Source: Candidatus Hydrogenedentota bacterium
Lineage (GTDB): Bacteria; Hydrogenedentota; Hydrogenedentia; Hydrogenedentales; SLHB01
Direction of reading: 5' to 3'
Length of the DNA: 9,415 nucleotides
NCBI GenBank assembly: GCA_003552765.1
Contig: PUOI01000614.1
Location: forward strand, 1-9,415
Shown: positions 1 to 6,441 of the stretch, one piece after another
How the letters are laid out: each line of letters starts with the position of its first letter
Position numbering within the stretch: the first letter of the stretch is position 1
Notes under the pieces: generated by a model
What the model was told of the DNA's origin: nothing
Seen by the model: the letters and a program-made list of their open reading frames with translations, nothing else
The model's database searches: none
Program-made: the position numbers and the translations under genes

Positions 1-389
1 ACAAAGGGCGCGCTATCCGCTTCGCTCATCGCCTCGTCGCCTTCGTCGAACCGATAAGGGAACACGGCCTCATCCCATTGCACCTGCCCCTGGATGGCCT
101 TCGCGTACGGATCAAGAAGCAGCTTATTGGGGTTGCAGCGGTGTCCGTTGGCGGGATCCCAGGGTCCATGAACGCGGAACCCGTAGCGCTGACCGGGTTC
201 AACCTCGGGTAGGTAGGCATGCCAGCAGTAGCCGGTAACCTCGTCGAGCGGAATACGGGTTTCGTTGCCGTCCTCATCGAACAGACACAACTCAACGCCT
301 TCCGCCACTTCCGAAAACAACGAAAAATTCGTTCCCGCGCCGTCATACACGGCGCCAAGAGGATAGGAATGACCCGGCCATACTTTCAT
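1..389 (-). CDS. glgX: Glycogen debranching enzyme GlgX (isoamylase type), N-terminal part
   Basis: The first 129 codons are visible; the gene runs off the left edge. It encodes the N-terminal carbohydrate-binding (CBM48/isoamylase-N) domain of the enzyme that cleaves alpha-1,6 branches of glycogen in the cytoplasm. Seen directly: it begins MKVWPGHSYPLGAVYDGAGT, has the NFSLFSEVAEGVELCLFDEDG strand region, and the hallmark YGFRVHGPWDPANGHRCNP followed by NKLLLDPYAKAI at residues 69-99, which is diagnostic of GlgX/TreX. The family is usually about 700 residues, so the GH13 catalytic domain lies outside the window. The ATG at 389-387 is preceded by GGAGG (396-400) at 6-nt spacing, which fixes the start. 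A promoter lies just upstream, so it is probably transcribed separately from the glycosylase gene that ends at 496. An overlapping frame at 26-358 is a shadow. Confidence 0.93.
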   Translation of the reverse strand, partial: MKVWPGHSYPLGAVYDGAGTNFSLFSEVAEGVELCLFDEDGNETRIPLDEVTGYCWHAYLPEVEPGQRYGFRVHGPWDPANGHRCNPNKLLLDPYAKAIQGQVQWDEAVFPYRFDEGDEAMSEADSAPF

Positions 390-434
390 TATCGCCCTCC
401 CCCATTGGTGTGCTGAGCAATCTTCGAAAGCGCC

Positions 435-462
435 ATGATACCGCACGATGGTGACATTGCAA
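435..462 (-). promoter_or_regulatory. Predicted sigma70-type promoter of glgX
   Basis: On the minus strand, TTGCAA (457-462) and TATCAT (435-440) are separated by 16 bp. The predicted transcript would start near 428, giving a leader of about 40 nt. TATCAT matches five of six -10 bases and TTGCAA four of six -35 bases. The placement between the glycosylase stop codon and glgX supports it. Prediction from sequence only. Confidence 0.5.
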
Positions 463-495
463 AATACCTCTTGAAGCGCCATGGAGCCCCCTCGT

Positions 496-1161
496 CTATT
501 CGCGGGGTTGGCCGGGTAACAGGAGTGGATTGAGGGGGCAGGCCTCGCATTTGGGCTTGGGACCGCAAAACTCCTTGCCGGTCCACACGATGAGGCCGTG
601 GTATTCCTTATAGAGGTAGTGGTCGGCGGGAATGTTCGTTTCAAACAGCTCGCGTAGGGCCTCGTAGCCGATGTCCTTCCCGGTGAGGCCATGCCGGTAA
701 AGGATTCGGCGGGTGTAGGCATCCACGACAAATACAAGCTTGCCACACGCATACAGCAGGATGTCGTCCGCGGTCTCGGGGCCTATGCCGTTCACTCCGA
801 GCAATTCGGGGCGAAGCGCATCAAGCGGCTCTCGGGCCATGCGTTCCATGCTGCCGCCGTACTTCTCCAGCAGATAGGCGCAGAAGTTGCGCAAGCGTTG
901 CGCCTTCACGCGGAAATACCCCGAGGGTCGTACGGCAGCTTCCAGGATATCGGACGGGGAATCGTGAATAGCGCGGGGGCTCAGGAGCTGTTCCGCCTTG
1001 AGGTTGGCGATGGCCCGCTCGACGTTGGTCCACGCGGTGTTCTGAGTGAGGATGGCCCCCACCGCGATTTCGAAGGGGCTATCGCCGGGCCACCAGCCGG
1101 TGGGACCATAATAGGCGGCGAGGCGATCGTGGATTTCCTGAAGCGATGGAAATTGGCTCAT
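496..1161 (-). CDS. HhH-GPD DNA glycosylase, MagIII/COG2231 type (endonuclease III superfamily)
   Basis: A 221-residue base-excision-repair glycosylase, most like the COG2231 group that includes Helicobacter pylori MagIII (3-methyladenine glycosylase). Seen: ILTQNTAWTNVERAI (residues 37-51), the hairpin LLGVNGIGPETADDILLYA (120-138) and catalytic Asp147 in VVDAYTRRI. The lysine that gives endonuclease III its lyase activity is replaced by Glu129, so a monofunctional glycosylase is expected. The C-terminus carries Cys199, Cys205 and Cys208 (C-x5-C-x2-C), but the fourth cysteine of the usual 4Fe-4S motif is absent. The start chosen is ATG 1161-1159, which overlaps the TGA of the SAM hydrolase gene as ATGA. 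The open frame extends back to 1266, but that stretch codes for the hydrolase C-terminus in another frame. The overlap implies translational coupling. Substrate (3-methyladenine or another alkylated base) is inferred from the family. Confidence 0.88.
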   Translation of the reverse strand: MSQFPSLQEIHDRLAAYYGPTGWWPGDSPFEIAVGAILTQNTAWTNVERAIANLKAEQLLSPRAIHDSPSDILEAAVRPSGYFRVKAQRLRNFCAYLLEKYGGSMERMAREPLDALRPELLGVNGIGPETADDILLYACGKLVFVVDAYTRRILYRHGLTGKDIGYEALRELFETNIPADHYLYKEYHGLIVWTGKEFCGPKPKCEACPLNPLLLPGQPRE

Positions 1162-2141
1162 TCCATCCAGAAAAACCATGACGAGTTGTTGGAGCCCTCT
1201 TCCTCTCCAACATCGAAGGGACCGCCATCTTCTTGCTCTGGGAAACGAACCACCACGGGATCCCACGCGCTCACGCCGTGTTCCTCGGCAAAATCCCCTT
1301 GGTTGATGGCCAATTCTAGAAATCCCATGCTTTGGATGAGCGCCACCGGCTCGCCAGGTTGCACGTTGCTGTACGTATGCTCGAAGGCCATCTCGATCGG
1401 CTCGCCGTTGAGTTCAATGGTAAGCGGGGTGTCACTGCCCGGCCATGCTCCGATGTCGATCAAGTGCTCCCTGGCAATGGTTGTAATCACGTTGCCATAG
1501 GTGTCAACCCGGAGCACATGGCCGTGCACGGCGTCATCACCCACCTCGGGCTCCTCGATATCCAGTTGCTGAAGGGAATCCACAATAGGGCCGACGTCGG
1601 CGAAAAGGGCTCCGCCCGCGAGATGGGCCGCCACGGGACCGTAAATGTCCCGGCCGTGGAACGTGTGTGAGGGGGCATCTTCCCGCCAGTACAGCCGGTT
1701 GGTGAGTTCGCGGATTTCGGTGATGCCGAGTTTCTCCGCGGCGAGGGCCAGCAAACCGTTATCGGGCCCGACCAGGTAACTGCCGTTGTCGGTCTGCACG
1801 GCAATGGAGCGCCGTTCCCCTCCCACGCCGGGATCCACCACGGCGCAGAATACCGTGCCCGATGGAAACATCTCCGCGGCCTCGGCCACGGCGTGAGCGC
1901 CCGCGGCGATGTCGAATGCTGGCACGGAATGAGTGACCGAGACCACCGTCGCGTCTCGAAAATGATCGTAAATCACTCCCTGAAGGAGTCCGGCGTATAT
2001 GGAGTCCGCCCCGTAATCCGTAATGAGGGCCACGATGCCGTTGGGCGCCGCCCCTGCTTGGGCGGGAAGAATAACCATGACGAGCAAAACAGCCAATACA
2101 AGCTTTGTTTTCATATGCCGAATATCCACCCTTATCCCCAT
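1158..2141 (-). CDS. Exported SAM hydroxide adenosyltransferase (SAM hydrolase, DUF62 family)
   Basis: 327 residues. Members of this family hydrolyse S-adenosylmethionine to adenosine and methionine, and are related to fluorinase and chlorinase. The residues reported to activate water in the archaeal enzyme PH0463 (Asp68, Arg75, His127) are all present with identical spacing: Asp103 and Arg110 in DPGVGGERR, and His162 in HGRDIYG. The N-terminal ALITDYGADSIYAG and C-terminal RVDTYGNVIT segments also match the family. The protein starts with a basic stretch and hydrophobic core (KTKLVLAVLLVMVILPAQAGA, about residues 11-31), ending in a likely AQA/G cleavage site, so export is predicted. An acidic tail with several Glu and an aromatic end (residues 302-327) is extra. 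Start ATG 2141 is chosen because AGGAGGG sits 6 nt upstream; ATG 2114 is the alternative and keeps the signal peptide. Its stop overlaps the glycosylase start. The exact activity in this organism is inferred. Confidence 0.9.
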   Translation of the reverse strand: MGIRVDIRHMKTKLVLAVLLVMVILPAQAGAAPNGIVALITDYGADSIYAGLLQGVIYDHFRDATVVSVTHSVPAFDIAAGAHAVAEAAEMFPSGTVFCAVVDPGVGGERRSIAVQTDNGSYLVGPDNGLLALAAEKLGITEIRELTNRLYWREDAPSHTFHGRDIYGPVAAHLAGGALFADVGPIVDSLQQLDIEEPEVGDDAVHGHVLRVDTYGNVITTIAREHLIDIGAWPGSDTPLTIELNGEPIEMAFEHTYSNVQPGEPVALIQSMGFLELAINQGDFAEEHGVSAWDPVVVRFPEQEDGGPFDVGEEEGSNNSSWFFWME

Positions 2142-2181
2142 GAGCCACCCTCCTCGCGCCAAATGAGCAAGAGAGAAGATA

Positions 2182-2265
2182 GGCGGCCGCCGAGCAAGGT
2201 ACTCACATCGCCTGGCATGCAGTGGAGTTCCTTAAGCTGTTTCGTCCAAGTGCTCAACGGCCGCC
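2182..2265 (-). promoter_or_regulatory. Structured RNA leader of the SAM hydrolase gene (type unknown)
   Basis: On the minus strand, GGCGGCCGTTGAGCA (2265-2251) can pair over its full 15 bases with TGCTCGGCGGCCGCC (2196-2182), using two G-U pairs. A second helix, AGGAACTC (2232-2225) with GAGTACCT (2204-2197), has one A-A mismatch and stacks directly inside. The stem is followed by a pyrimidine-rich tract and then the strong ribosome-binding site at about 2148-2154. The arrangement could act as an attenuator, as a terminator for read-through from the Nudix gene, or as a ligand-sensing leader. I do not recognise any known SAM or SAH riboswitch core. The pairing is seen directly; function is inferred. 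Confidence 0.5.
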
Positions 2266-2315
2266 CCCACTAGCTCCATAGTATGTGAAAAACACCGCCC
2301 CATGTGCAAGTTTGC

Positions 2316-2376
2316 GTGAAGCGTTTACAGGCTACGCCAAGCCTCCTGCGGCCCGGCGCCATGGGAAACGCCTCAC
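2316..2376 (-). terminator. Stem-loop region just after the Nudix gene, possible 3' end
   Basis: Starting 7 nt after the Nudix stop codon, GTGAGGCGTTT (2376-2366) can pair with AAACGCTTCAC (2326-2316) over 11 bp with one G-U pair. Inside lies a hairpin AGGCT (2344-2340) with AGCCT (2333-2329). No clear U-tract follows, so classic intrinsic termination is uncertain. It could be a 3'-end stabiliser of the Nudix transcript. Confidence 0.4.
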
Positions 2377-2382
2377 ACCCAG

Positions 2383-2964
2383 CTAAACATCCCGAAAACC
2401 CACGCCCCGCGTGCGCCACAGATAGCGCTCGGCCATGAAGAGCCCCATGATGCTCATGGCGTCCGAAATTTCTCCTTGATCGGCCATGGCCAGCGCCTTG
2501 CCCAGGGGCACACGGCAAAGTTGGAGGATCTCCGTCTCATCGGGCTCGGGCTCGGTTTCCACTAAGTCCTCGGCCAGAAAAAGGTAGCCTACTTCCGACG
2601 AAATACAATTGCTGAGATAGATGGTGTCGCTCAAAGGCGTCCACTGCCGTGCCAACAAACCAGCTTCCTCTCGCAATTCCCGCTGAATGCAAGTCAGGGG
2701 ATCTTCCCCCTCATCCGCGCCGCCCTCGATGATCTCCCATGAATAGCTCTCGGTGGGGTAGCGGTATTGGCCCACCAGCCAGGTCTCGTAGTCCGGCGTC
2801 AATGTCACCACGCCGGTGGCGATGCGGGTTTCCACCACGCTGTAAACCCCTTCCCGGCCGTTGGGCCGGATGACGCGGTCCTCACGAAGCGTCAGCCAAG
2901 GGTTTTGGTAAATGATCTGGCTTTCCTTACGGGTCCACGGATTTCGCTCAAGATCGCCGTTCAC
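2383..2964 (-). CDS. Nudix hydrolase, ADP-ribose pyrophosphatase-like
   Basis: Encodes a 193-residue cytoplasmic Nudix enzyme, a Mg2+-dependent pyrophosphatase of nucleoside diphosphates linked to another moiety. The complete Nudix box G-x5-E-x7-REUxEExGU is present at residues 81-103 (GGADEGE, then RELREEAGL). Before it comes LVGQYRYPTESYSWEIIEGG, the arrangement seen in ADP-ribose pyrophosphatases, so that substrate class is the best guess. The start chosen is GTG 2964-2962, with GGGAG about 7 nt upstream. The frame stays open to ATGs at 3012 and 3132, but the extra N-terminus is low-complexity, unlike the family, and has no good ribosome-binding site. The gene is divergent from the exported protein at 3192 and lies upstream of the SAM hydrolase on the same strand, separated by 241 bp of structured sequence. 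Confidence 0.88.
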   Translation of the reverse strand: MNGDLERNPWTRKESQIIYQNPWLTLREDRVIRPNGREGVYSVVETRIATGVVTLTPDYETWLVGQYRYPTESYSWEIIEGGADEGEDPLTCIQRELREEAGLLARQWTPLSDTIYLSNCISSEVGYLFLAEDLVETEPEPDETEILQLCRVPLGKALAMADQGEISDAMSIMGLFMAERYLWRTRGVGFRDV

Positions 2965-3063
2965 CGGTTTGCTCCCATGGGTTGCGTTGCGGCCGATAGC
3001 GTTGCGGATCATGCCTTGCGGAGGCGGTCTGGCGCAAGTAAGCGGTTTGTTGCGCGGCCAAGC

Positions 3064-3081
3064 TTGACTTTGGCGGGTCAA
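3064..3081. other. Inverted repeat TTGAC-n8-GTCAA in the divergent intergenic region
   Basis: TTGAC (3064-3068) and GTCAA (3077-3081) form a perfect 5-bp inverted repeat with an 8-bp centre, in the 227-bp space between the Nudix gene and the divergent exported-protein gene. It could be an operator or a -35-like sequence on either strand. No convincing -10 sits at the right distance from it. Chance occurrence is quite possible. Confidence 0.2.
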
Positions 3082-3114
3082 ACAAGGTTTCATGGTAGCC
3101 GCTTGGCCGGTGGA

Positions 3115-3144
3115 GCCTGCACGAGCGGGCATCCCGGCGCAGGC
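3115..3144 (+). other. Stem-loop upstream of the DUF4412-like gene
   Basis: GCCTGC (3115-3120) pairs with GCAGGC (3139-3144), and inside it CGGG (3126-3129) pairs with CCCG (3133-3136) around a CAT loop. The sequence GATAAT (3145-3150), a good -10 match, follows at once, but no matching -35 is visible 16-18 bp upstream. The hairpin may be a protein-binding site at the promoter or simply a GC-rich fold. Confidence 0.3.
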
Positions 3145-3191
3145 GATAATCCCCTTGGCGAATCAAGAGAGAAAGAGAGGAGCTGACGCAG

Positions 3192-3947
3192 ATGAGTATA
3201 CACCATGCCGCGCCACGAATCGCGGCGACATTGATTGTGATGGCCGCCCTAGCATTTTCGGCCGCCGCTGACGACCTGAAGGTCACCATCCAAATGGAGT
3301 CCGAGGGAACAGCGTCAATCGTGGGTTTGGAGCAACCCGGGGAAGATTACGAAGCCACGATGTGGTTTGGCAACGGGCGTTTCCGGCGGGACGACCAGGA
3401 CCAAAGCATCATAACGCTGCTTGGAGATGAACCAAAGGTCTACATCCTCAACCATGCGGAAGAAAGCTACGTAGCGCTCGATCTGCCCGTGGATATCATG
3501 GCCATCATCCCCGAGGAACAACGGCCGATGGTCGAACAGATGATGGAGCAGATGGCGCCCGAGGTGGAGGTGGAGACAACGGACGAAGAAGACACCATTG
3601 GCGAGTGGACCGCCCGCAAATCGATTATTACGGTCACGGCTCCCATGGGGATAACCATCACCCATGAAGTGTGGCTGACAGATGAGATCGACGTGGAGCG
3701 GAGAGGATACGACGAAGCGACACGGGCCTTGAGCGGAATGTCTCCAATAGGGGGCGATTGGGTGGAACAGCTTGCCGATCTTCAAGGTTTCCCCGTGCTT
3801 ACCGAGACGCTCACGGAAGTCATGGGCCGCGAAACGGTGTCGCGGGAACGTGTGGTGAGCGTCGAGGAAACCACTGCGCCGGAGGGGACCTACGAGCTTC
3901 CAGAGGGATATACGGAAGACGCGATGGATATATTCGGCTCGCTTTAA
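3192..3947 (+). CDS. Exported DUF4412-like protein of unknown function
   Basis: 251 residues. A signal peptide is clear: a hydrophobic core (AATLIVMAALAFSAAA, residues 11-26) followed by DDLK, with cleavage probably after Ala26, so the mature protein should be periplasmic or secreted. The mature part is rich in beta-type strands. Segments such as GRFRRDDQDQSIIT and KVYILNHAEESYVALDLP resemble the DUF4412 pattern, in which a lipoprotein-like fold reports on residue lines of the type 'modified, then stored value'. A Met/Glu-rich acidic segment spans about residues 108-134, containing MVEQMMEQMAPEVEVE. No catalytic motif is visible. The ATG at 3192 has AGGAG 9 nt upstream. It appears to be a single-gene transcript, ending in the hairpin at 4003-4033. 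The family assignment is moderate and no function is proposed. Confidence 0.72.
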   Translation: MSIHHAAPRIAATLIVMAALAFSAAADDLKVTIQMESEGTASIVGLEQPGEDYEATMWFGNGRFRRDDQDQSIITLLGDEPKVYILNHAEESYVALDLPVDIMAIIPEEQRPMVEQMMEQMAPEVEVETTDEEDTIGEWTARKSIITVTAPMGITITHEVWLTDEIDVERRGYDEATRALSGMSPIGGDWVEQLADLQGFPVLTETLTEVMGRETVSRERVVSVEETTAPEGTYELPEGYTEDAMDIFGSL

Positions 3948-4002
3948 AGTTCACGGCGGTGATTCATAAGCGAACCGGGAACCGTGTGAAGACGATCATC
4001 CC

Positions 4003-4033
4003 AACCCCGATCACCGGATGAGTGATCGGGGTT
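4003..4033 (+). terminator. Strong hairpin after the DUF4412-like gene
   Basis: AACCCCGATCAC (4003-4014) and GTGATCGGGGTT (4022-4033) form a perfect 12-bp stem with a 7-nt loop, 56 bp after the stop codon. No U-tract follows on the plus strand, so it may need a factor or act as an RNA 3'-end stabiliser. It separates the exported-protein gene from the EIIA-CBS/permease unit. Confidence 0.65.
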
Positions 4034-4103
4034 ACCTACTTCCCTTGCAACGGCGAAAAGACACTATCCAATTAACACCCTACTTAGTCTTCAGGGATGG
4101 TGA

Positions 4104-4117
4104 TTTCCATTTGGAAA
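4104..4117. other. Palindrome TTTCCA-TT-TGGAAA upstream of the EIIA-CBS gene
   Basis: A perfect 6-bp inverted repeat with a 2-bp centre lies 55 bp before the GTG start of the EIIA-CBS gene. Its position suits an operator, but no convincing promoter can be picked out around it (TTGCAA at 4043-4048 has no -10 at proper spacing). Low confidence. Confidence 0.2.
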
Positions 4118-4171
4118 ACGCCTTTCCGGCCAGCCCAGAATGCCCAACAGAGCGCATGGGGGTTAGCGATC

Positions 4172-5104
4172 GTGAAATTATCCAGCCTTCTTCACCGGGA
4201 ACACATATTTCCCGGACTGAAATCAGCTACGCTGCCAGAGGCAGTTGAAGAACTGTTAAAGAACTTTGACGAGTCCATCGGACTTGCCTGCGACACGGCC
4301 GAACCCCAGACGCCAAACTGGCGGCGGGCGGCGGCGGCCGTATTGGAGCGGGAAGAGCAATCAACCACGGCGCTGGGGTGCGGGGTAGCCATCCCCCACG
4401 CGCGCATCACAGGTTTGAACGACTACTACGTTCTGTTGGGAATCCCCAGCGAGCCCTTGCGCGATACGTGCATGGATGAAACGCCCATCTGTTACGTCTT
4501 CGTGATCCTGGGCAATGAAAGCAAGAACGCCCTAATGTTGCAGACCATGGCCGCCATCAGCACGTTCGCCCAAGAAGAGCGTCACATGACCGCCTTGGGG
4601 CGTGCGCGTTCGCCCCGGGAGCTGTGGCAAGTCATCGACGACAGCGGCGTCAACGTCAAGGAAGAGCTACGGGCGCGCGACATGATGCGGGAGCCCCCGG
4701 CCACGGTCACCGAAGACATGACCCTAAGCGACCTCCTGGACCTCTTCTTCGAACACGATGTACGGGTAATACCCGTCGTCACGGCCAACGGCAAGATAGC
4801 GGGGGCTGTCACCTCGCTCGAGGTTCTTCGCGCTGGCTTCCCCGAATACATGTACCGTTTCGCCAATATTGACTTTCTGGATGAGCATGAGGCCTTCACG
4901 CGTTTTCTTCAGCAGGAAAGCACGCTATATGTGCGGGATTTCATGAACCGGAAACCACTGGTGTTCAGTGAATCCACCCCCCTTATCCAGATCGTGTTTC
5001 AGATGAATCACGACCGGATATGGTTCGCCTTCATTCAAGAACACGGAAAACTTACGGGCGTAGTCGACCGTCACGATATCCTAATTCGCCTCCTAAGACT
5101 CTAA
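4172..5104 (+). CDS. PTS EIIA (type 2/Ntr-like) fused to a CBS-domain pair
   Basis: 310 residues, no membrane segment or signal. Residues 1-157 are a fructose/nitrogen-type PTS EIIA domain. It opens with KLSSLLHREHIFPGL and carries the phosphorylation motif GCGVAIPHAR with His77. Residues about 166-220 and 254-308 are two CBS motifs (DMMREPPATVTEDMTLSDLL; DFMNRKPLVFSESTPL), which together normally bind adenine nucleotides. The start chosen is GTG 4172, because EIIA domains begin at this KLS motif; the frame extends to an ATG at 4097, but those 25 residues do not match the family. The ribosome-binding site is weak (a G-run at 4158-4162). The gene ends 13 bp before the permease gene, so the two are almost certainly co-transcribed. 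No EIIB or EIIC is nearby, which argues for regulation rather than sugar uptake. That it controls the permease is inference. Confidence 0.9.
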   Translation: MKLSSLLHREHIFPGLKSATLPEAVEELLKNFDESIGLACDTAEPQTPNWRRAAAAVLEREEQSTTALGCGVAIPHARITGLNDYYVLLGIPSEPLRDTCMDETPICYVFVILGNESKNALMLQTMAAISTFAQEERHMTALGRARSPRELWQVIDDSGVNVKEELRARDMMREPPATVTEDMTLSDLLDLFFEHDVRVIPVVTANGKIAGAVTSLEVLRAGFPEYMYRFANIDFLDEHEAFTRFLQQESTLYVRDFMNRKPLVFSESTPLIQIVFQMNHDRIWFAFIQEHGKLTGVVDRHDILIRLLRL

Positions 5105-5117
5105 AGGCAGGACCCCG

Positions 5118-6416
5118 ATGGAATTCACCGCTATTCTTGCCGTCGTCATCTTTGTTGTGACGTTCGGAATAATGTTGTCCGAGAAAATCAACAAGACCGT
5201 CGTGGTGCTTTGCGGCGGGACCGCCATGATTTTGCTTGGCGTGGTCTCCGAAGAGAAAGCATTCGATAGCGTTGACTTGGGGGTGATATTTCTCTTAACC
5301 GGCATGATGATCATTGTCCACTTCCTGGCCGAAAGCGGGTTCTTCGGCTACGTGGCCATTCGAATCGCCCAAGCCGCCAAGGGCCGGCCGGTCCCGCTGA
5401 TTATCCTCTTGTGCATTGTGACCAGCGTGTTGGCGTCCCTGGTCGACAAGGTGTCCACTGTGCTTCTCATGGCGCCCATCATTCTGCTTATCACGGATCG
5501 CCTTGAGGTCCCCCCCGTGCCGTTCCTGATTCTCACGATGTTCGCCGCGAACACGGGCGGCGCGGCCACGCTTATAGGCTCGCCCTCGAATGTGCTTATC
5601 AGCAGCGCCGGCGACATCACCTTCAACGCCTTTCTCGTTCACATGGCCCCAATAGCGTTCATCGCTGCGTTGGCCGTGGCTGGTTACGGAGTCCTTCTCA
5701 TCCGCCGCGATTCCTTCGTCTCCTCGGACATCCGCGCGCGCGTCATGGGGCTCAATGCGCGCGGCGCCATCCGGGACCGCCAGTTGCTGATTAAGACCCT
5801 CACCGTATTGGCGCTGGTCTTTGTGACGTTCACAATGCACGACCTATTGGGCGTGGAACCCGCCAGTGTGGCGCTGGCCGGCGCCGCGGTGTTGCTGGTC
5901 ATCACGAAGGCCGATCCCAAGACCGCCTTTGACTCGGTCGAATGGCCCACCCTGTTCTTCTTCGTCGGGCTCTTCATGCTGGTCGCGGGACTGGCCGCGA
6001 CAGGCATCCTCGAGGCCATCGCCATGGCCGCCCTGCATGTAAGCAACCACAATCTGCTGATCGCCACGCTCATGCTCATGTGGGGCGCGGCGGCTGGCGC
6101 CGCACTCATGGGCAACGTCCCCATCACGGCTGCGCTGATACCCGTGGTGTTGACCGCCATACCGCCCATCGCCGAGGCGAATCCCCAGAGCGAATCGGCG
6201 GTTGAGATGGCCCTATGGTGGGCGCTCGCCCTGGGCGCCTGCTTTGGAGGCAACGGCACGCTTATCGCCTCTCCCGCCAACCTGGTGGTTGTGGACATCG
6301 CGCAGGCCAACCAGCGCCTCATCTCGTTCGGGACCCACCTCCGCGCCGGTTGGCCCATAACGGTTGGCTCCCTCGTCCTCGCCAGCCTTTATGTTGCGTG
6401 GCGCTACGCGATGTAG
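5118..6416 (+). CDS. ArsB/NhaD-type permease (ion transporter superfamily)
   Basis: 432 residues, about 11-12 hydrophobic segments, inner membrane. It shows the two inverted halves typical of the citrate/ArsB/NhaD/P-protein superfamily. The first half has NTGGAATLIGSPSNVLI (residues 145-161), and the second has GACFGGNGTLIASPANLVV (373-391). SVEWPTLFFFVGLFMLV (273-289) also matches the group, which includes human OCA2. The Asp-Asn pair usual in each half (as in LDNV and IDNIP) is changed here: Asp110-Lys111 in SLVDKVSTVLLMAP, and Gly332-Asn333 in LMGNVPITAALIP. Substrate (Na+/H+, arsenite, carboxylate or other) cannot be read from sequence. AGGA 5 nt before the ATG is a plausible ribosome-binding site. 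It is second in the unit with the EIIA-CBS gene, and a hairpin at 6442-6466 follows. Confidence 0.9.
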   Translation: MEFTAILAVVIFVVTFGIMLSEKINKTVVVLCGGTAMILLGVVSEEKAFDSVDLGVIFLLTGMMIIVHFLAESGFFGYVAIRIAQAAKGRPVPLIILLCIVTSVLASLVDKVSTVLLMAPIILLITDRLEVPPVPFLILTMFAANTGGAATLIGSPSNVLISSAGDITFNAFLVHMAPIAFIAALAVAGYGVLLIRRDSFVSSDIRARVMGLNARGAIRDRQLLIKTLTVLALVFVTFTMHDLLGVEPASVALAGAAVLLVITKADPKTAFDSVEWPTLFFFVGLFMLVAGLAATGILEAIAMAALHVSNHNLLIATLMLMWGAAAGAALMGNVPITAALIPVVLTAIPPIAEANPQSESAVEMALWWALALGACFGGNGTLIASPANLVVVDIAQANQRLISFGTHLRAGWPITVGSLVLASLYVAWRYAM

Positions 6417-6441
6417 CCAGCCTGTATTGAGCCGGCGCGGT

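Noticed and set aside
691..1500. 269-codon plus-strand open frame
   Set aside because: It lies opposite the glycosylase and SAM hydrolase genes, which have clear family motifs. The plus-strand peptide is low-complexity with no recognised domain, and is an antisense shadow of GC-rich coding sequence.
1158..2141. Fluorinase or chlorinase rather than SAM hydrolase
   Set aside because: The Asp/Arg/His set matches the hydroxide-adding enzymes, and the extra loop of the fluorinase is not seen.
2965..3132. Longer N-terminus for the Nudix protein (ATG 3132 or 3012)
   Set aside because: The added residues are Arg/Pro/Gly-rich and unlike the family, and the ribosome-binding context is better at GTG 2964. 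Not fully excluded.
4036..4171. Promoter for the EIIA-CBS gene using TTGCAA at 4043
   Set aside because: The nearest -10-like sequence (TATCCA) is only 14 bp away, too close for a sigma70 promoter. No better pair was found.
5295..6358. Long minus-strand open frames opposite the permease gene
   Set aside because: They are His/Arg/Gly- or Ser/Ala-rich with no motif or ribosome-binding site, while the plus-strand permease has unmistakable superfamily motifs.
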